Below are positions 11,419 through 20,479 of a stretch of DNA of 64,000 nt, one piece after another; within the stretch, counting starts at the first letter, position 1; the number at the start of each line of letters is the position of its first letter. A program made the position numbers and the translations under genes. The notes beneath the pieces were generated by a model, which saw nothing but the letters and a program-made list of their open reading frames with translations, was not told the origin of the DNA and ran no database searches. The DNA is from Siphonodentalium dalli (taxonomy: Eukaryota; Mollusca; Scaphopoda; Gadilida; Siphonodentaliidae): the NCBI GenBank assembly GCA_032622095.1, contig CP136067.1, positions 75,480,705 to 75,544,704 on the forward strand, given 5' to 3'.

Positions 11419-11454
11419 TTTGTTGTTGTTGAGTCGTTTCCGGCCGAAGGCCGG
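11419..11454 (-). promoter_or_regulatory. 3' hairpin plus CAA-repeat tail of the retroposon
   Basis: On the minus strand, CCGGCC-TTC-GGCCGG (11440-11454) is a 6-bp GC stem with a 3-nt loop. It is followed by AAACGACTCAACAACAACAA. Likely the 3' recognition structure for reverse transcription. That role is inferred. Confidence 0.5.
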
Positions 11455-11583
11455 GTAGGATGGTCGGACTGCAGTTTGCATGTCCCTTCACCCTTTCTTG
11501 ATTTATTCGATGAAGATCGGTAATTTTGGCTGGTGTAGGTGCTGTGGTTGGAGGCAAGGCGGCGAAAGCGTGGTGGGGGAGTC

Positions 11584-12282
11584 CTAGCGGCGGTTGTTTT
11601 GTGTCTTTCTATTTCTATTTCTCTTTTTTGGCGGTGGTTCGGATGGTGACGTTTGGTAACTTGAAGTCGGACGATTGAAGAGCTTTTCGGTTTCGGTTTG
11701 TTGTAACTCGGCTTGTCTTAATGATTCTTGTACTTTCGCTAAAAGTTCCATTGTGTGCTTTTGTCTGTCTTTTTCTTCGGAATCGGAATCGGAATCAGAT
11801 GTGTCGTCGGAGTCGGAATCAGATGTGTCGTCTGGGTTGGAGTCAGATGTGTCGTCTGGGTTGGAGTCAGATGTGTCGTTGGTGTCGGAGTCAGATGTGT
11901 CTTCGGAGTCGGATGTTGGTGCTTCGTTTGCTGTAGGGGAGCCAGGTGAAGACTCCGGTTCGGTGTATTCCGGCGTCTTCGGATTGAACAGGGATGTGTC
12001 CGCGTCTATCCGTGGCGATGGAGAGTCCATTACCACTTCGGGCGGTGCATCGATCTCGGTTACGCGGGAAGTGTCGCCTTGTGTGGTATCAGTCGATTTC
12101 CTCTTTTTCCACGCAGCCAATCTCTCTGTGTCTCTCTTTTTCCTGGATGGAGTCTTTTTCTTTCGCTTCTTCCTGGCTGGTTTGGTAGTTTCCAGTCCTC
12201 TCCCGGCAGAGAGACCTGATAAGGGCTTTGCCGGGCAGGACTGGAATTCCCAACACCAACTGGTATCCGCCTTTGTGTGCAT
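11584..12282 (-). CDS. 232-aa basic/acidic protein of the retroposon (possible gag/ORF1-like)
   Basis: This is the only long frame in the window with biased composition and no lesion. An in-frame stop lies five codons before the ATG, so the start is well defined. Residues 33-62 are strongly basic (KPARKKRKKKTPSRKKR), like a nuclear-localisation or nucleic-acid-binding patch. Residues 128-167 are five octads of the form DTSDSxxD, encoded by a 24-bp minisatellite (11782-11901). Residues 169-203 form a probable coiled coil (MELLAKVQESLRQAELQQTE). The tail at 218-232 is again basic (PPKKRNRNRK). No zinc knuckle, reverse transcriptase or endonuclease motif is present. Basic-coil-basic organisation fits an RNA-binding ORF1/gag-type protein, and the PSRKKRDxxRL phrase resembles ones I recall from invertebrate retroelement gag-like proteins. 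That resemblance is weak evidence. The ORF on the opposite strand is its shadow. Confidence 0.65.
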   Translation of the reverse strand: MHTKADTSWCWEFQSCPAKPLSGLSAGRGLETTKPARKKRKKKTPSRKKRDTERLAAWKKRKSTDTTQGDTSRVTEIDAPPEVVMDSPSPRIDADTSLFNPKTPEYTEPESSPGSPTANEAPTSDSEDTSDSDTNDTSDSNPDDTSDSNPDDTSDSDSDDTSDSDSDSEEKDRQKHTMELLAKVQESLRQAELQQTETEKLFNRPTSSYQTSPSEPPPKKRNRNRKTQNNRR

Positions 12283-12439
12283 GGAGTGACCAGCTCACAC
12301 AAGGCGCGACATGCATGGAGTCCAGCATTGTTATGATAGCATTCGGGATTATCGGTGGCGTGGTCATCCTGAGAGTTGGCGATCCTAACTCTATGGTGGT
12401 CCGACCGAGACTGGATATGGGTGTGTGTGTCCTACATTC

Positions 12440-12692
12440 TTAAAACTCAAATGTTATATACAACACTTTCCAAGATTGTCTACAGTGACAGCACGTTGAG
12501 TGTACGAACATCACCCATACAAGTTTAACACTATTTAGGTGTTGGAATTGAATTGTAACACTTTCATGATTAATTGTTGGGTAACAACTTGAAGTTGTTG
12601 GGCTAAACACTTGAATGTATTGATGTAACACCTTTAAAATGTCACTGTTGAATATGCCCTACACCAACAGGTGTCGAGTATTAAACTACTGG
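12440..12692. other. TAACACT-rich stretch
   Basis: Several TAACACT/GTGTTGGAATT motifs occur here (12525-12650). Related motifs recur at 14210-14300 (GTGTTACAATTGGAA, GTAACACTTGG), flanking the hAT MITE and fold-back. No gene is seen. Confidence 0.4.
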
Positions 12693-13693
12693 AATACTTG
12701 CAGGGGCGTAGGAACCGGGGGGGGGGGGGTAAGGGGGTAAATACCCCCCCCCCCAAATTTCCAGAAAATGGTCAACACTTAAACTGTATTTCTTATTTAT
12801 TCAACCTAACCAGTCACATTCTCCGCCCGCACAGTCTGACATAAAATATATAGTATACTCTATATGGGCAATTAGCGGCTGGGGGTACCATTATACAGAT
12901 TATGTGCCTTGACTGCCATGTGTTATTGTCTCACTGGTTTGTGTTATCATACAAGTACAAACATTTAGGTTTTTATCGGTTAATAATTTATAACTCCCCA
13001 TATGGTGCTATCCACCGGCCTTTGCTCCTTATAAGCCTTCTTGTTACAGTACTCTCTCAGAAATCATTGTGTTAGCCCACAAGCGGTATCTAATTTGTCC
13101 AAAGCTACAAAAAAAATCAACACCAAGATTTCCTAGATGAATTCAATACGAAATTATTTGAAGAGTAAATACGGAAACTACGCTTCATCACAGCTAGTAC
13201 TTTGGCACTGCTTAAATGGCGAATCTGCCTGCTTTATCGAGGCCATCTTTCAGTTACATGCACTACTACTATGGATTAGGCTGGGAAAGCTGATAATGTG
13301 AATATATAATTATGTACATGTAAGTATAAACCTACATATCATGTTTTCATGGAAGACTGCTCCATTTGTACACACACGCTTATGAGAGTCAAAAATTATC
13401 TCCATACTATTTTGTACAACAGGTGAAAAACTAAAATACCATATTTTCCCTCAATGGGTTATTTAACGTAAATGCTGTTACAGATTCAACGAAATGCGAT
13501 CTGAGGGGTTTAAATTCAGAAAACATTCCCCACCGACGATATGGGACACCCCACTCGAGCTCTCCCCATCTCCTGCCTGTGGCTGTCGTCGATGGCCTAC
13601 GGCCATCGAATGTGGCCCCTCATATACAAACTTCTTTCCTACGCCACTGATACACCCCCAATAAATATAGCTTCCTACGCCCCTGAATACTTG
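12693..13693. mobile_element. hAT-type MITE (985 bp) with 8-bp target duplication
   Basis: The element spans 12701-13685. It starts CAGGGGCGTAGGAA and ends with the exact reverse complement TTCCTACGCCCCTG, giving 14-bp perfect terminal inverted repeats. AATACTTG is duplicated at 12693-12700 and 13686-13693. An 8-bp duplication and CAGGGGCG-like ends are the hAT superfamily signature. The interior has no transposase frame. Just inside the left end is a G-run/C-run hairpin (12717-12755). A second end-like sequence (TTCCTACGCCACTG, 13636-13649) lies 36 bp before the right end, so a shorter or nested hAT element may share this end. Confidence 0.9.
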
Positions 13694-14005
13694 TTAGCAA
13701 CGTATGTTTTTTCTCTTCCACATATCCTGCATGAGTCATGACTTTTGATCAGGGTGGAATCACCACCAATATTGATCAATTGATCAATTTGCATCTTGTT
13801 TTATCATTTGCAACTATGGAGTGTGGACTGTCAGCGCCACGTAAGTAATCACTCAATGGTTCGAAGTTAAACGGCAAATGATAAAAAAGATGCACATTGA
13901 TCAATTGATCAATATTGGTGGTCATTCCACCATGATCAAGAGCCAATACTCACGTAGGACATGCATGAGGAAGAGATAAAAACAAAAACATACCTTGCTT
14001 ACATG
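13690..14005. repeat. Fold-back element with TTGATCAATTGATCAA core
   Basis: The left arm (about 13690-13813) and right arm (about 13872-14010) are reverse complements with indels. They share ACCACCAATATTGATCAATT, GATCAATTTGCATCTT and TATCATTTGC around a ~60-bp loop. The extreme left of the arm (TACTTGTTAGCAACGTATG) overlaps the right target duplication of the hAT MITE and still pairs with the right arm (TACATGTAAGCAAGGTATG). The hAT element therefore landed in or at the edge of the fold-back. Confidence 0.75.
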
Positions 14006-14673
14006 TATAGGCCTGATCAATATTTTAAACAATTTATGGAGGACAATACAAAGTTTCTCCACATAGATAATTCCACAACGAGGCACCAATCAAATGGCGT
14101 GCCTTAGAAACATCATCATATATACTAATTTGCCTTGTTACTGCAAATTCAAGTGTCCTTTATCATCGTAGTGTCAATGCTACTCTCAACGAATGATATT
14201 CCGATTTGCGAATGTGTTACAATTGGAAATCCAAGTGTAAGATTCAGCAGTGTACGGATTGGAAAAATGTAACACTTGGTTGGTGTATCTATTTTAACAC
14301 TTTTTTTTTTTAGTCTACGCTTCGGTCGGATTCCCTATGCATGTATACGCAAAAATACAAAGGTAAACACCCGGACCCCCCCCCCCCCCCTTGACATCCG
14401 GCCGAGTAAAGTAGTATACTAATAATGTTGCAGCGGATATCTATCTGATTCGGTTTAATATGAAACGAGATGGTAGCTTATGGCGGAGATATTAACCCCT
14501 TTCTTATACGACCGGGGATCGTACAGAGTGTCGTTGATTGGCCAAGATTCGCGTTGAAAATTGTCACCATTCAGACCATTAACCTGCGTTCCGTGTTCAA
14601 TGTTTACCCGCAATTACTGTTAGAACTGTAGAATCACCCAATATCAGAAATCGACAAATTTTAATGCCAGAGA
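14006..14673. other. Unassigned stretch with a C15 run
   Basis: Poly-C lies at 14376-14390. TAACACT-type motifs occur at 14210-14300. No gene is seen. Confidence 0.4.
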
Positions 14674-14811
14674 AGCAGGTGTACGAGATCACCGATAGAA
14701 TTACCGAGATAAATATACATTTTGTCAAGGGATATCACGCGCGCCAATATGCGTTCTTATCATATTCGAGCCAACAAAGTGTGTTTCTGTTTGTGACATC
14801 GTACACCTGCT
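14674..14811. repeat. 138-bp segment with 13-bp inverted ends
   Basis: AGCAGGTGTACGA (14674) and TCGTACACCTGCT (14799-14811) are perfect inverted ends. No target duplication was seen, so a mini-MITE is only a possibility. Confidence 0.4.
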
Positions 14812-16970
14812 AGTCAAGCATTATGTTTTGATTTTGTCTGTATACATATGCCTCTTTTTGAATATGAAAATTTCACTGACACGTTAGCTCAAAGAGATTT
14901 AATCAATTTCAATTTGGATGCCATTAGATATAGATATATGCAAAGAACAAAATTTAATGTCAGGATTCCTTCAAACAACGTTAACCATGTTTTTCATCAA
15001 AATACAATTACACGCATATACTGTATATAACTCCCATCTAGATGTGATATCTAGTTATTCATTGTGCTTGTAAATTTTCAGAATGATCCGCTAATAAATT
15101 CGGGCTTTAGTGTGTGCCGATATGTTCAAAGATAAAAGACAAGATGCATGGACACTGGAGGCCATGCAATTTTGTTCAGCAAAATTCGAAAACGGTTTAC
15201 TATAAAGCGTTCATATATATATACGTACATACATGTACATATATAGTGATGCAAAAATCTAAATCCAAGATGACCACACTGTCCAATCGGCTCGCGGAAT
15301 ACCAGTGTGAACGTTATAATACCAGTGCTCCACAGGAGAATATCAGTGTTTTTAAGCGATATAATTACAACTGGACGGCTAAATAACGACACAAAAGACA
15401 ATGGAAAGGTATATACGATCAATTTTGCATTTACCCAGTGGAGGGGTCACCTGGTGATGTTCAGTTCGACTCTGGGCGATCTGGCCTTTGTTTGAAGCAG
15501 AAAAATATGGTGTACAAACTCGTAGGGGGGGGGGGTCAAATTTTGCCCTAATCGGTATTCTAGTGCGTTTTGTTTAATTCCTGAGCATAACTTGCGGAAT
15601 TTTTTATAAAATCCAACAGGGAATCTATCGAGAAACGTGCACATCGAAATCACTGGCGTGTATCAGTTGGAAATACACGAAAATAAATCGAAACGAGGGG
15701 CGGTGATCACAGAAAATGGCACGGCGAACTACCAGTGCATGCCAACGAGGGCTACCAGTGCCAAATTTTCTTTATATGGTAAGTTATATCGGGTATATGT
15801 AGGGGGACGTTTAGATTCGGTTTAAGCTACCAGGAATGTGTCATCCCCTCATCAAATTTGGACAAAATCGATCTAGAATGGTACATGTGTGGGTCTAAGA
15901 TATGAAAGTTCGAAATTTTAAGTACGGCGATACTCAACATTGGTGGAACACAAAGTAACAATTTAGTCGACAAGAGTATAAATTTCCCTTTATTCGATAT
16001 TGGCACTGAGTTAGTTCCATGTCAATTGGATTGCAAACCAACCCACGGAAGATATTGTATTGTCTACCTGTATGTCCATTTATAATACAATGTGCATCAC
16101 ACAAAGTTGACAGATAATTACTCATGTAGTTTCATTATTCACACCCAGTAAATATCGATATCCCGTAAATTGGACTTGGTACATTTATCATTAACAAGTC
16201 GAAGCGACATCATTTGGCAAACCAGGCAGGCTTTGATTAGCGCGTGTGTTGTCGTTAGTCGTTGAATACCATACTATATTCTGGGAAAGTGTTATAACTT
16301 TTTTATTTTAGAAAATTAAAATAGTGTACGTATAAAACAACATTTCCCCGAGCAACATGATACAGTTGTCGCCCTTCTTCTCGAGAGATATTGATATTTG
16401 TCACCCGCTCGCACAGGACGAAAAGCGAGGTTTACAGATATGGGGAAAATGACGTATTTTCCAGGTATCGAATATATGTGACTTCAACTCACGTTGTTTT
16501 TAAAATATGCATAATCCTTAAAGTTTATGTTTTATTCCGCTTAAATTTAATAAAAACGTATACATCTGGCATCCATATAGAAAAAATCAATTTGTAACAA
16601 TCTGAGTCTGTTGGCCGCTATAACTGACCGCCGCGGGTGTTACATCACTCAGGCCTCTGCAGTCAGCCACGCTTAGATTAATTGAATAGATTTCCCGCTG
16701 CTTTATACCGTCAGGACACACAAACGCACGCACGCACACACACATTCTATTTTCCAATACCAACTTCACATATTTCCCTCTATGTTTAGATTAAGATCTT
16801 ACATTAACCACTAAGATTGTGACATGGATAATGCTGTTTGTTATATGGATCAAGCTGATTTCAAAGATGCATAGTATCGGAATATATTAAGGTTCTCGTA
16901 AACGGCACATATATGTGGATATAAATGTATCTGCAAAAAATTTATTTGGAAGAAAAATTAGGCGTAAATT
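14812..16970. other. Unassigned AT-rich stretch
   Basis: Holds a G11 run (15525-15535), a few TACCAGTG motifs between 15280 and 15770, and a CACGCACG microsatellite near 16725-16745. ORFs up to 98 codons have no domain. Confidence 0.4.
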
Positions 16971-17213
16971 TCACGTATATTTGAAATTTAAAGCATCCAT
17001 AAATGTGTTATTTTTAATATAAATGATACTTAAATTGCACGTATATTTTGAAATTTAATTTCTTTTAAACGTCACGTATTTTCCATTGAATGTATAGATT
17101 TATCACGTAAATTTCCATAAATTTGACTTATACATGGGATTTAGGGACACGTAATTTCCACTTAAATGTGGAAGAATACGTGTCCGTAAATCTCACGTAA
17201 ATCCCACGTATAT
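16971..17213 (+). repeat. Degenerate CACGTA(A/T)ATTT short repeats
   Basis: CACGTA followed by an AT-rich tract recurs at 16972, 17039, 17074, 17104, 17148 and 17193. The right flank of the following element (17768 on) resumes the same pattern (CGTATATTTGAAATTTA), which shows that the element was inserted into this array. Confidence 0.6.
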
Positions 17214-17774
17214 CAGGGGGGGGGGGGGGGGGGGGTCGGAATTTTTTTTCAGGCACGTATGGCATTTTTTCCCTTTCGATCATTTTTTGTACCCACCCAC
17301 CCCCACCGCCAATTTTTTTTCCGCTTTCGGCAGTTTTTTCCGACCATTTTTTTTACACTAAAACAGAGATTTGCACTAAAACACACTAAAACAGAGATTT
17401 GCGGGGGGAAATTCACTGTAAACAGCTGTATATGAATTTCTGTGCATACTATTTATCATGGATGTTAACATGGACATGTAAATAGGAATGAGTCATTTTG
17501 AGGTCATTCGGCCAAAAAAACATGGCTGCCAGCGGCCATCTTGGATTTCAAAATTTGCAACAAAATACAACACGATAACTGCCTGCAGTCAGTTTACAGT
17601 TAGAATTACATTATTTCTCTCATTCAAAGTGGTTTTGAAGCCCAACTCATTGCCAAAACACTAAAAAACAAGAAGGAATTTTTTTTTTTTGCGGAAAAAA
17701 TTGCTTGTTGGTGGCTTTGACCACCCACCCACCCCGGCAGAATTTTTTTTCACCCCCCCCCCCCCTGCGTATAT
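17207..17774. mobile_element. G-tract-ended MITE, copy 1, 7-bp target duplication
   Basis: The element spans 17214-17767 (554 bp). It starts CAGGGG... with a G run of about 20 and ends CCCC...CCCTG. CGTATAT is repeated at 17207-17213 and 17768-17774. Interior landmarks are ATGGCTGCCAGCGGCCATCT, GATAACTGCCTGCAGTCAGT and a C/A-rich ACCCACCCACCCC near each end. There is no coding capacity. The copy at 62996-63548 is almost identical, apart from a short extra ACACTAAAAC stretch and small indels. Confidence 0.85.
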
Positions 17775-18931
17775 TTGAAATTTATGAAAATTTACACGAT
17801 TCGTATATGCCGTAAATCTAGACATATAATGGAGAATAAGTGACATTTAAATTAAATTGGTTCCAAATTTGGTGAGTGTCGAGAACGGAATGCATCCCGA
17901 GGAGCCCAGCTCCGAGGCAGACATTCCGTTCTCAAACGGGTGACAAATCTCAGTCTCTCCCGACAAGGGCAAATCCTCGTGAGCATCATAACTTAATAGT
18001 ATGTAAGCAGTCTCACAATGTGGGCTTATTCATTGGCGACCGGAAACGACCCCATAATGTCGGATCCCCTCCATACAACTATTATTCATACATTATATTG
18101 TATGTCACCTTTTGTTTCAGACATACCGTTGACACAAGTCAGCTTGGCACATTTGTCATAACCAAATTTATTCTATCATTTATATATGTCCTCACAACGT
18201 TATGTTTTTGTTCTAATTGACGTTCGCTGCAAGCATATAGTTTTATATCATCAGTTTACAGCAGGGGTGATAATTAAATTTTGTCTCCCATTGCTGCCAC
18301 ACTGATGGAGTATTCTTTATTCAATTAGGTTATCCCAGAACCCAGTGGAAAAAAACACGGAACAGTGGCAAAGCAAGATAGGAGACAAAGTAATACCCGG
18401 GAAGATACCACGTATAATCGCAATGTCATCTGATACAAGCTCGCCTTGTAGTGTGTCAAATGCATTGTTCATTGTTCTATTCCATTATGCATGACATTAT
18501 CTAGTGATGTGTGATGGTTGACTTGGATTTATAAAGCTTGGCTGACTGCACAATTCAACTACGAGGAACACTATATAAACATCATCAACGTTTATAGTCG
18601 ATCCACACAGTGCTCAAGTCTATCTTCGCGTTACGGCAGTGCGAGGCACAATCTCTCTGTGAGAACTGATATGAGAATTGTGTAGATAGTAGATAAGCAG
18701 ATGATGGGACGGTATGTTGTCGGATTTGAAATGCACCGGTTTTGGGAAGCAAAGTTGTGACATATTTAACTAGTGCGCATGGTGTCTCGTCGGGCTCATT
18801 GCTTACATTACTGAATGATCTTGCGGTGTGTGGATGGCATGATGTGTACCGTTTCATTAAATGAGTGTGTATACTATATATGACAAATACTTTCCAATTA
18901 TGAGTCATACTGATGGTGGCCAATAGCTAAC
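17775..18931. other. Unassigned stretch
   Basis: The first ~80 bp continue the CACGTA-type array. The rest has no recognised gene. ORFs at 17876-18220 and 18585-18923 lack domains. Confidence 0.35.
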
Positions 18932-19100
18932 CTGCTATTGTTTGACACTATATACTGGTTGGTGTGGCTAATCTGCTATTATTTGACACTATACACAGGC
19001 TGTGGGTTTGGTGCAGCTATTCTGCTATTGTTTGACACTATATACACTCGTTGTGTGTTTGGTGTAGCTAATCTGCTATTGTTTGACAATATCTGTTGGT
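18932..19100 (+). repeat. Tandem repeat, four units of 41-51 bp
   Basis: CTGCTATTGTTTGACACTAT starts units at 18932, 18973, 19022 and 19073, each followed by GGTGTGGCTAAT-like sequence. The open frame through it is a by-product. Confidence 0.8.
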
Positions 19101-19313
19101 TGGAGCAGATGGGGTCAGCTTGAACATATCATTGGTAACATGGCAGATCAAAATTGTGTTCAAATTTGCAACATATGTAAAAGACTCTTCGATTCCAGTT
19201 GATAGTAATAGATGACCAATTATATTTTCTTTCAAAGCTATACATTGCATACCTTATTTGGTATTTTATTCACTATGGGATCCTTACGTAATTATGTTTG
19301 TTTGTGTGTATAG

Positions 19314-19345
19314 TTGGGGTTTAACGTCATTTCAGCAGATAGGCG
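19314..19345 (-). repeat. SINE 3'-end fragment
   Basis: On the minus strand it reads ATCTGCTGAAATGACGTTAA followed by ACCCCAAC. This matches the 3' end of the tRNA-SINE at 47397-47710 (GCTGAAAGCGACATTAAACC). Confidence 0.6.
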
Positions 19346-19639
19346 AAGCAACTGTATACAGATATTACAGTCAGTTGTACTAAACTGAGCAATATATGCA
19401 CAAATCAAAAACACCAAATTCAGAGCGAGAGTGATCATTTGGGATCAGAACTCGTCAAAAATGACTATTGTGCAAATACATAACAGATATATGGTTATAA
19501 AACAGTTTATACAACACATCCATAATAAAAACAAGTAGCAAATGAACATACTACTGTTGCTATCCAAGACTGCGATACAAACATACAAAATTTAATGAAA
19601 TGCTAAAATGCATTCCCTAAAAAATCATCGTTTTTGTTC

Positions 19640-20130
19640 AACATCTCTAGGAAGTAGTTTCAATCCGAGGAATTCTTCAATTGTTTTTTCTGTGAGCACA
19701 AAAACGATCGAAAACATCACGGTATTCACTTGTGCCTTCAACATGTAATCAAGTGTATCTTCCACAGAGATGTTTTCCTTTGTCAAGGTACATGCATTGA
19801 CATTCTACGATTAAATATCTACAGCCACGTATCCACATTTATATCGTGTCGGCTTTTATCTATTAATGTCCCATTATCTCTCACAAATCCATCAAGCCTT
19901 CACGGTTGATCCATTCTATCATATAGTCATAATTACCTAACTTCAACTTCTTCTCTTTTTGATTTGGTTCTTCCTTTTTGTAATTTGTTTTTTCTTTATA
20001 CATCCATTTCGCAATCGCCTGATGTTAACTTCTGTTCTTGGTTTGGAGTTTCTACAACTTTTTCCCCCGACATATCCATCTCACAAATAGCTGATGTTTC
20101 TTACTTTTTTAAGTGTGTGATTGACTACGA
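19640..20130 (-). pseudogene. Frameshifted coding relic, family unknown
   Basis: Three minus-strand frames hold peptide-like blocks in a consistent order. First come CEMDMSGEKVVETPNQEQK and a basic run KKRRS-type (about 19950-20110). Then comes YDYMIEWINREGLMDL (about 19890-19935). Last is CTLTKENISVEDTLDYMLKA continuing to FVLTEKTIEEFLGLKLLPRD (about 19645-19800). The blocks have normal amino-acid composition and are separated by frameshifts and stops. I cannot name the family. A degenerate retroelement or retrogene is possible. Chance is not excluded because each block is short. Confidence 0.35.
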
Positions 20131-20204
20131 TGTATGCTATTTTCTGATTTCTTGGTTTGTGTATCTGTTGTGATATCTGATTCTATTACCTAAGTTTATG
20201 TCGC

Positions 20205-20222
20205 AATATATATATATATATC
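20205..20222. repeat. TA microsatellite
   Basis: ATATATATATATATATAT run. Confidence 0.9.
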
Positions 20223-20479
20223 TCTTTCCTGTCTGAGTGCTGGCATCGACATTCTTACAAACAGCTGCTGAGTAAGTGACCTAGCTGTGCCACTGACGAC
20301 CGAACACCAGTTATCTTCTAAGCGTCTGCTTCTCATCCTTACATATTTGAATTTTGAATGCGCCCTTATTGGACATGAACGATCCATTGCCACATGTGCA
20401 CCTTGGTAGTTTGAATTTGTTTTTGGTTTCGGGCAATCCTTATAATGATGACCAAAACAGAACAACGGGCACATATGAT

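Larger units (their letters stand above)
11409..12438 (-). mobile_element. Single-ORF retroposon flanked by 10-bp direct repeats
   Basis: The direct repeat GTCCTACATT stands at 11409-11418 and 12429-12438. Between them, on the minus strand, are in order: a ~145-bp leader, one intact 232-codon ORF, a ~130-bp 3' region, a perfect hairpin CCGGCCTTCGGCCGG, and a CAACAACAACAAAA tail directly against the direct repeat. The oriented tail next to the duplication is typical of target-primed reverse transcription. No reverse transcriptase is encoded, so the element would depend on proteins from elsewhere. Its layout recalls half-LINE elements that keep only the first ORF. A retrocopied host mRNA is the main alternative. 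Confidence 0.6.

Noticed and set aside
11675-12289. 204-aa plus-strand ORF rich in SESESDVSS
   Set aside because: It is the antisense shadow of the 24-bp minisatellite in the minus-strand CDS; upstream stops, hairpin and tail all orient the element to the minus strand.
17214-17767. Assembly artefact because of the long G and C runs
   Set aside because: A second copy with its own distinct 7-bp duplication supports a true mobile element; only the run lengths are doubtful.
18938-19123. 61-aa ORF with repeated FDTIY peptides
   Set aside because: Explained by the 41-51-bp tandem repeat.
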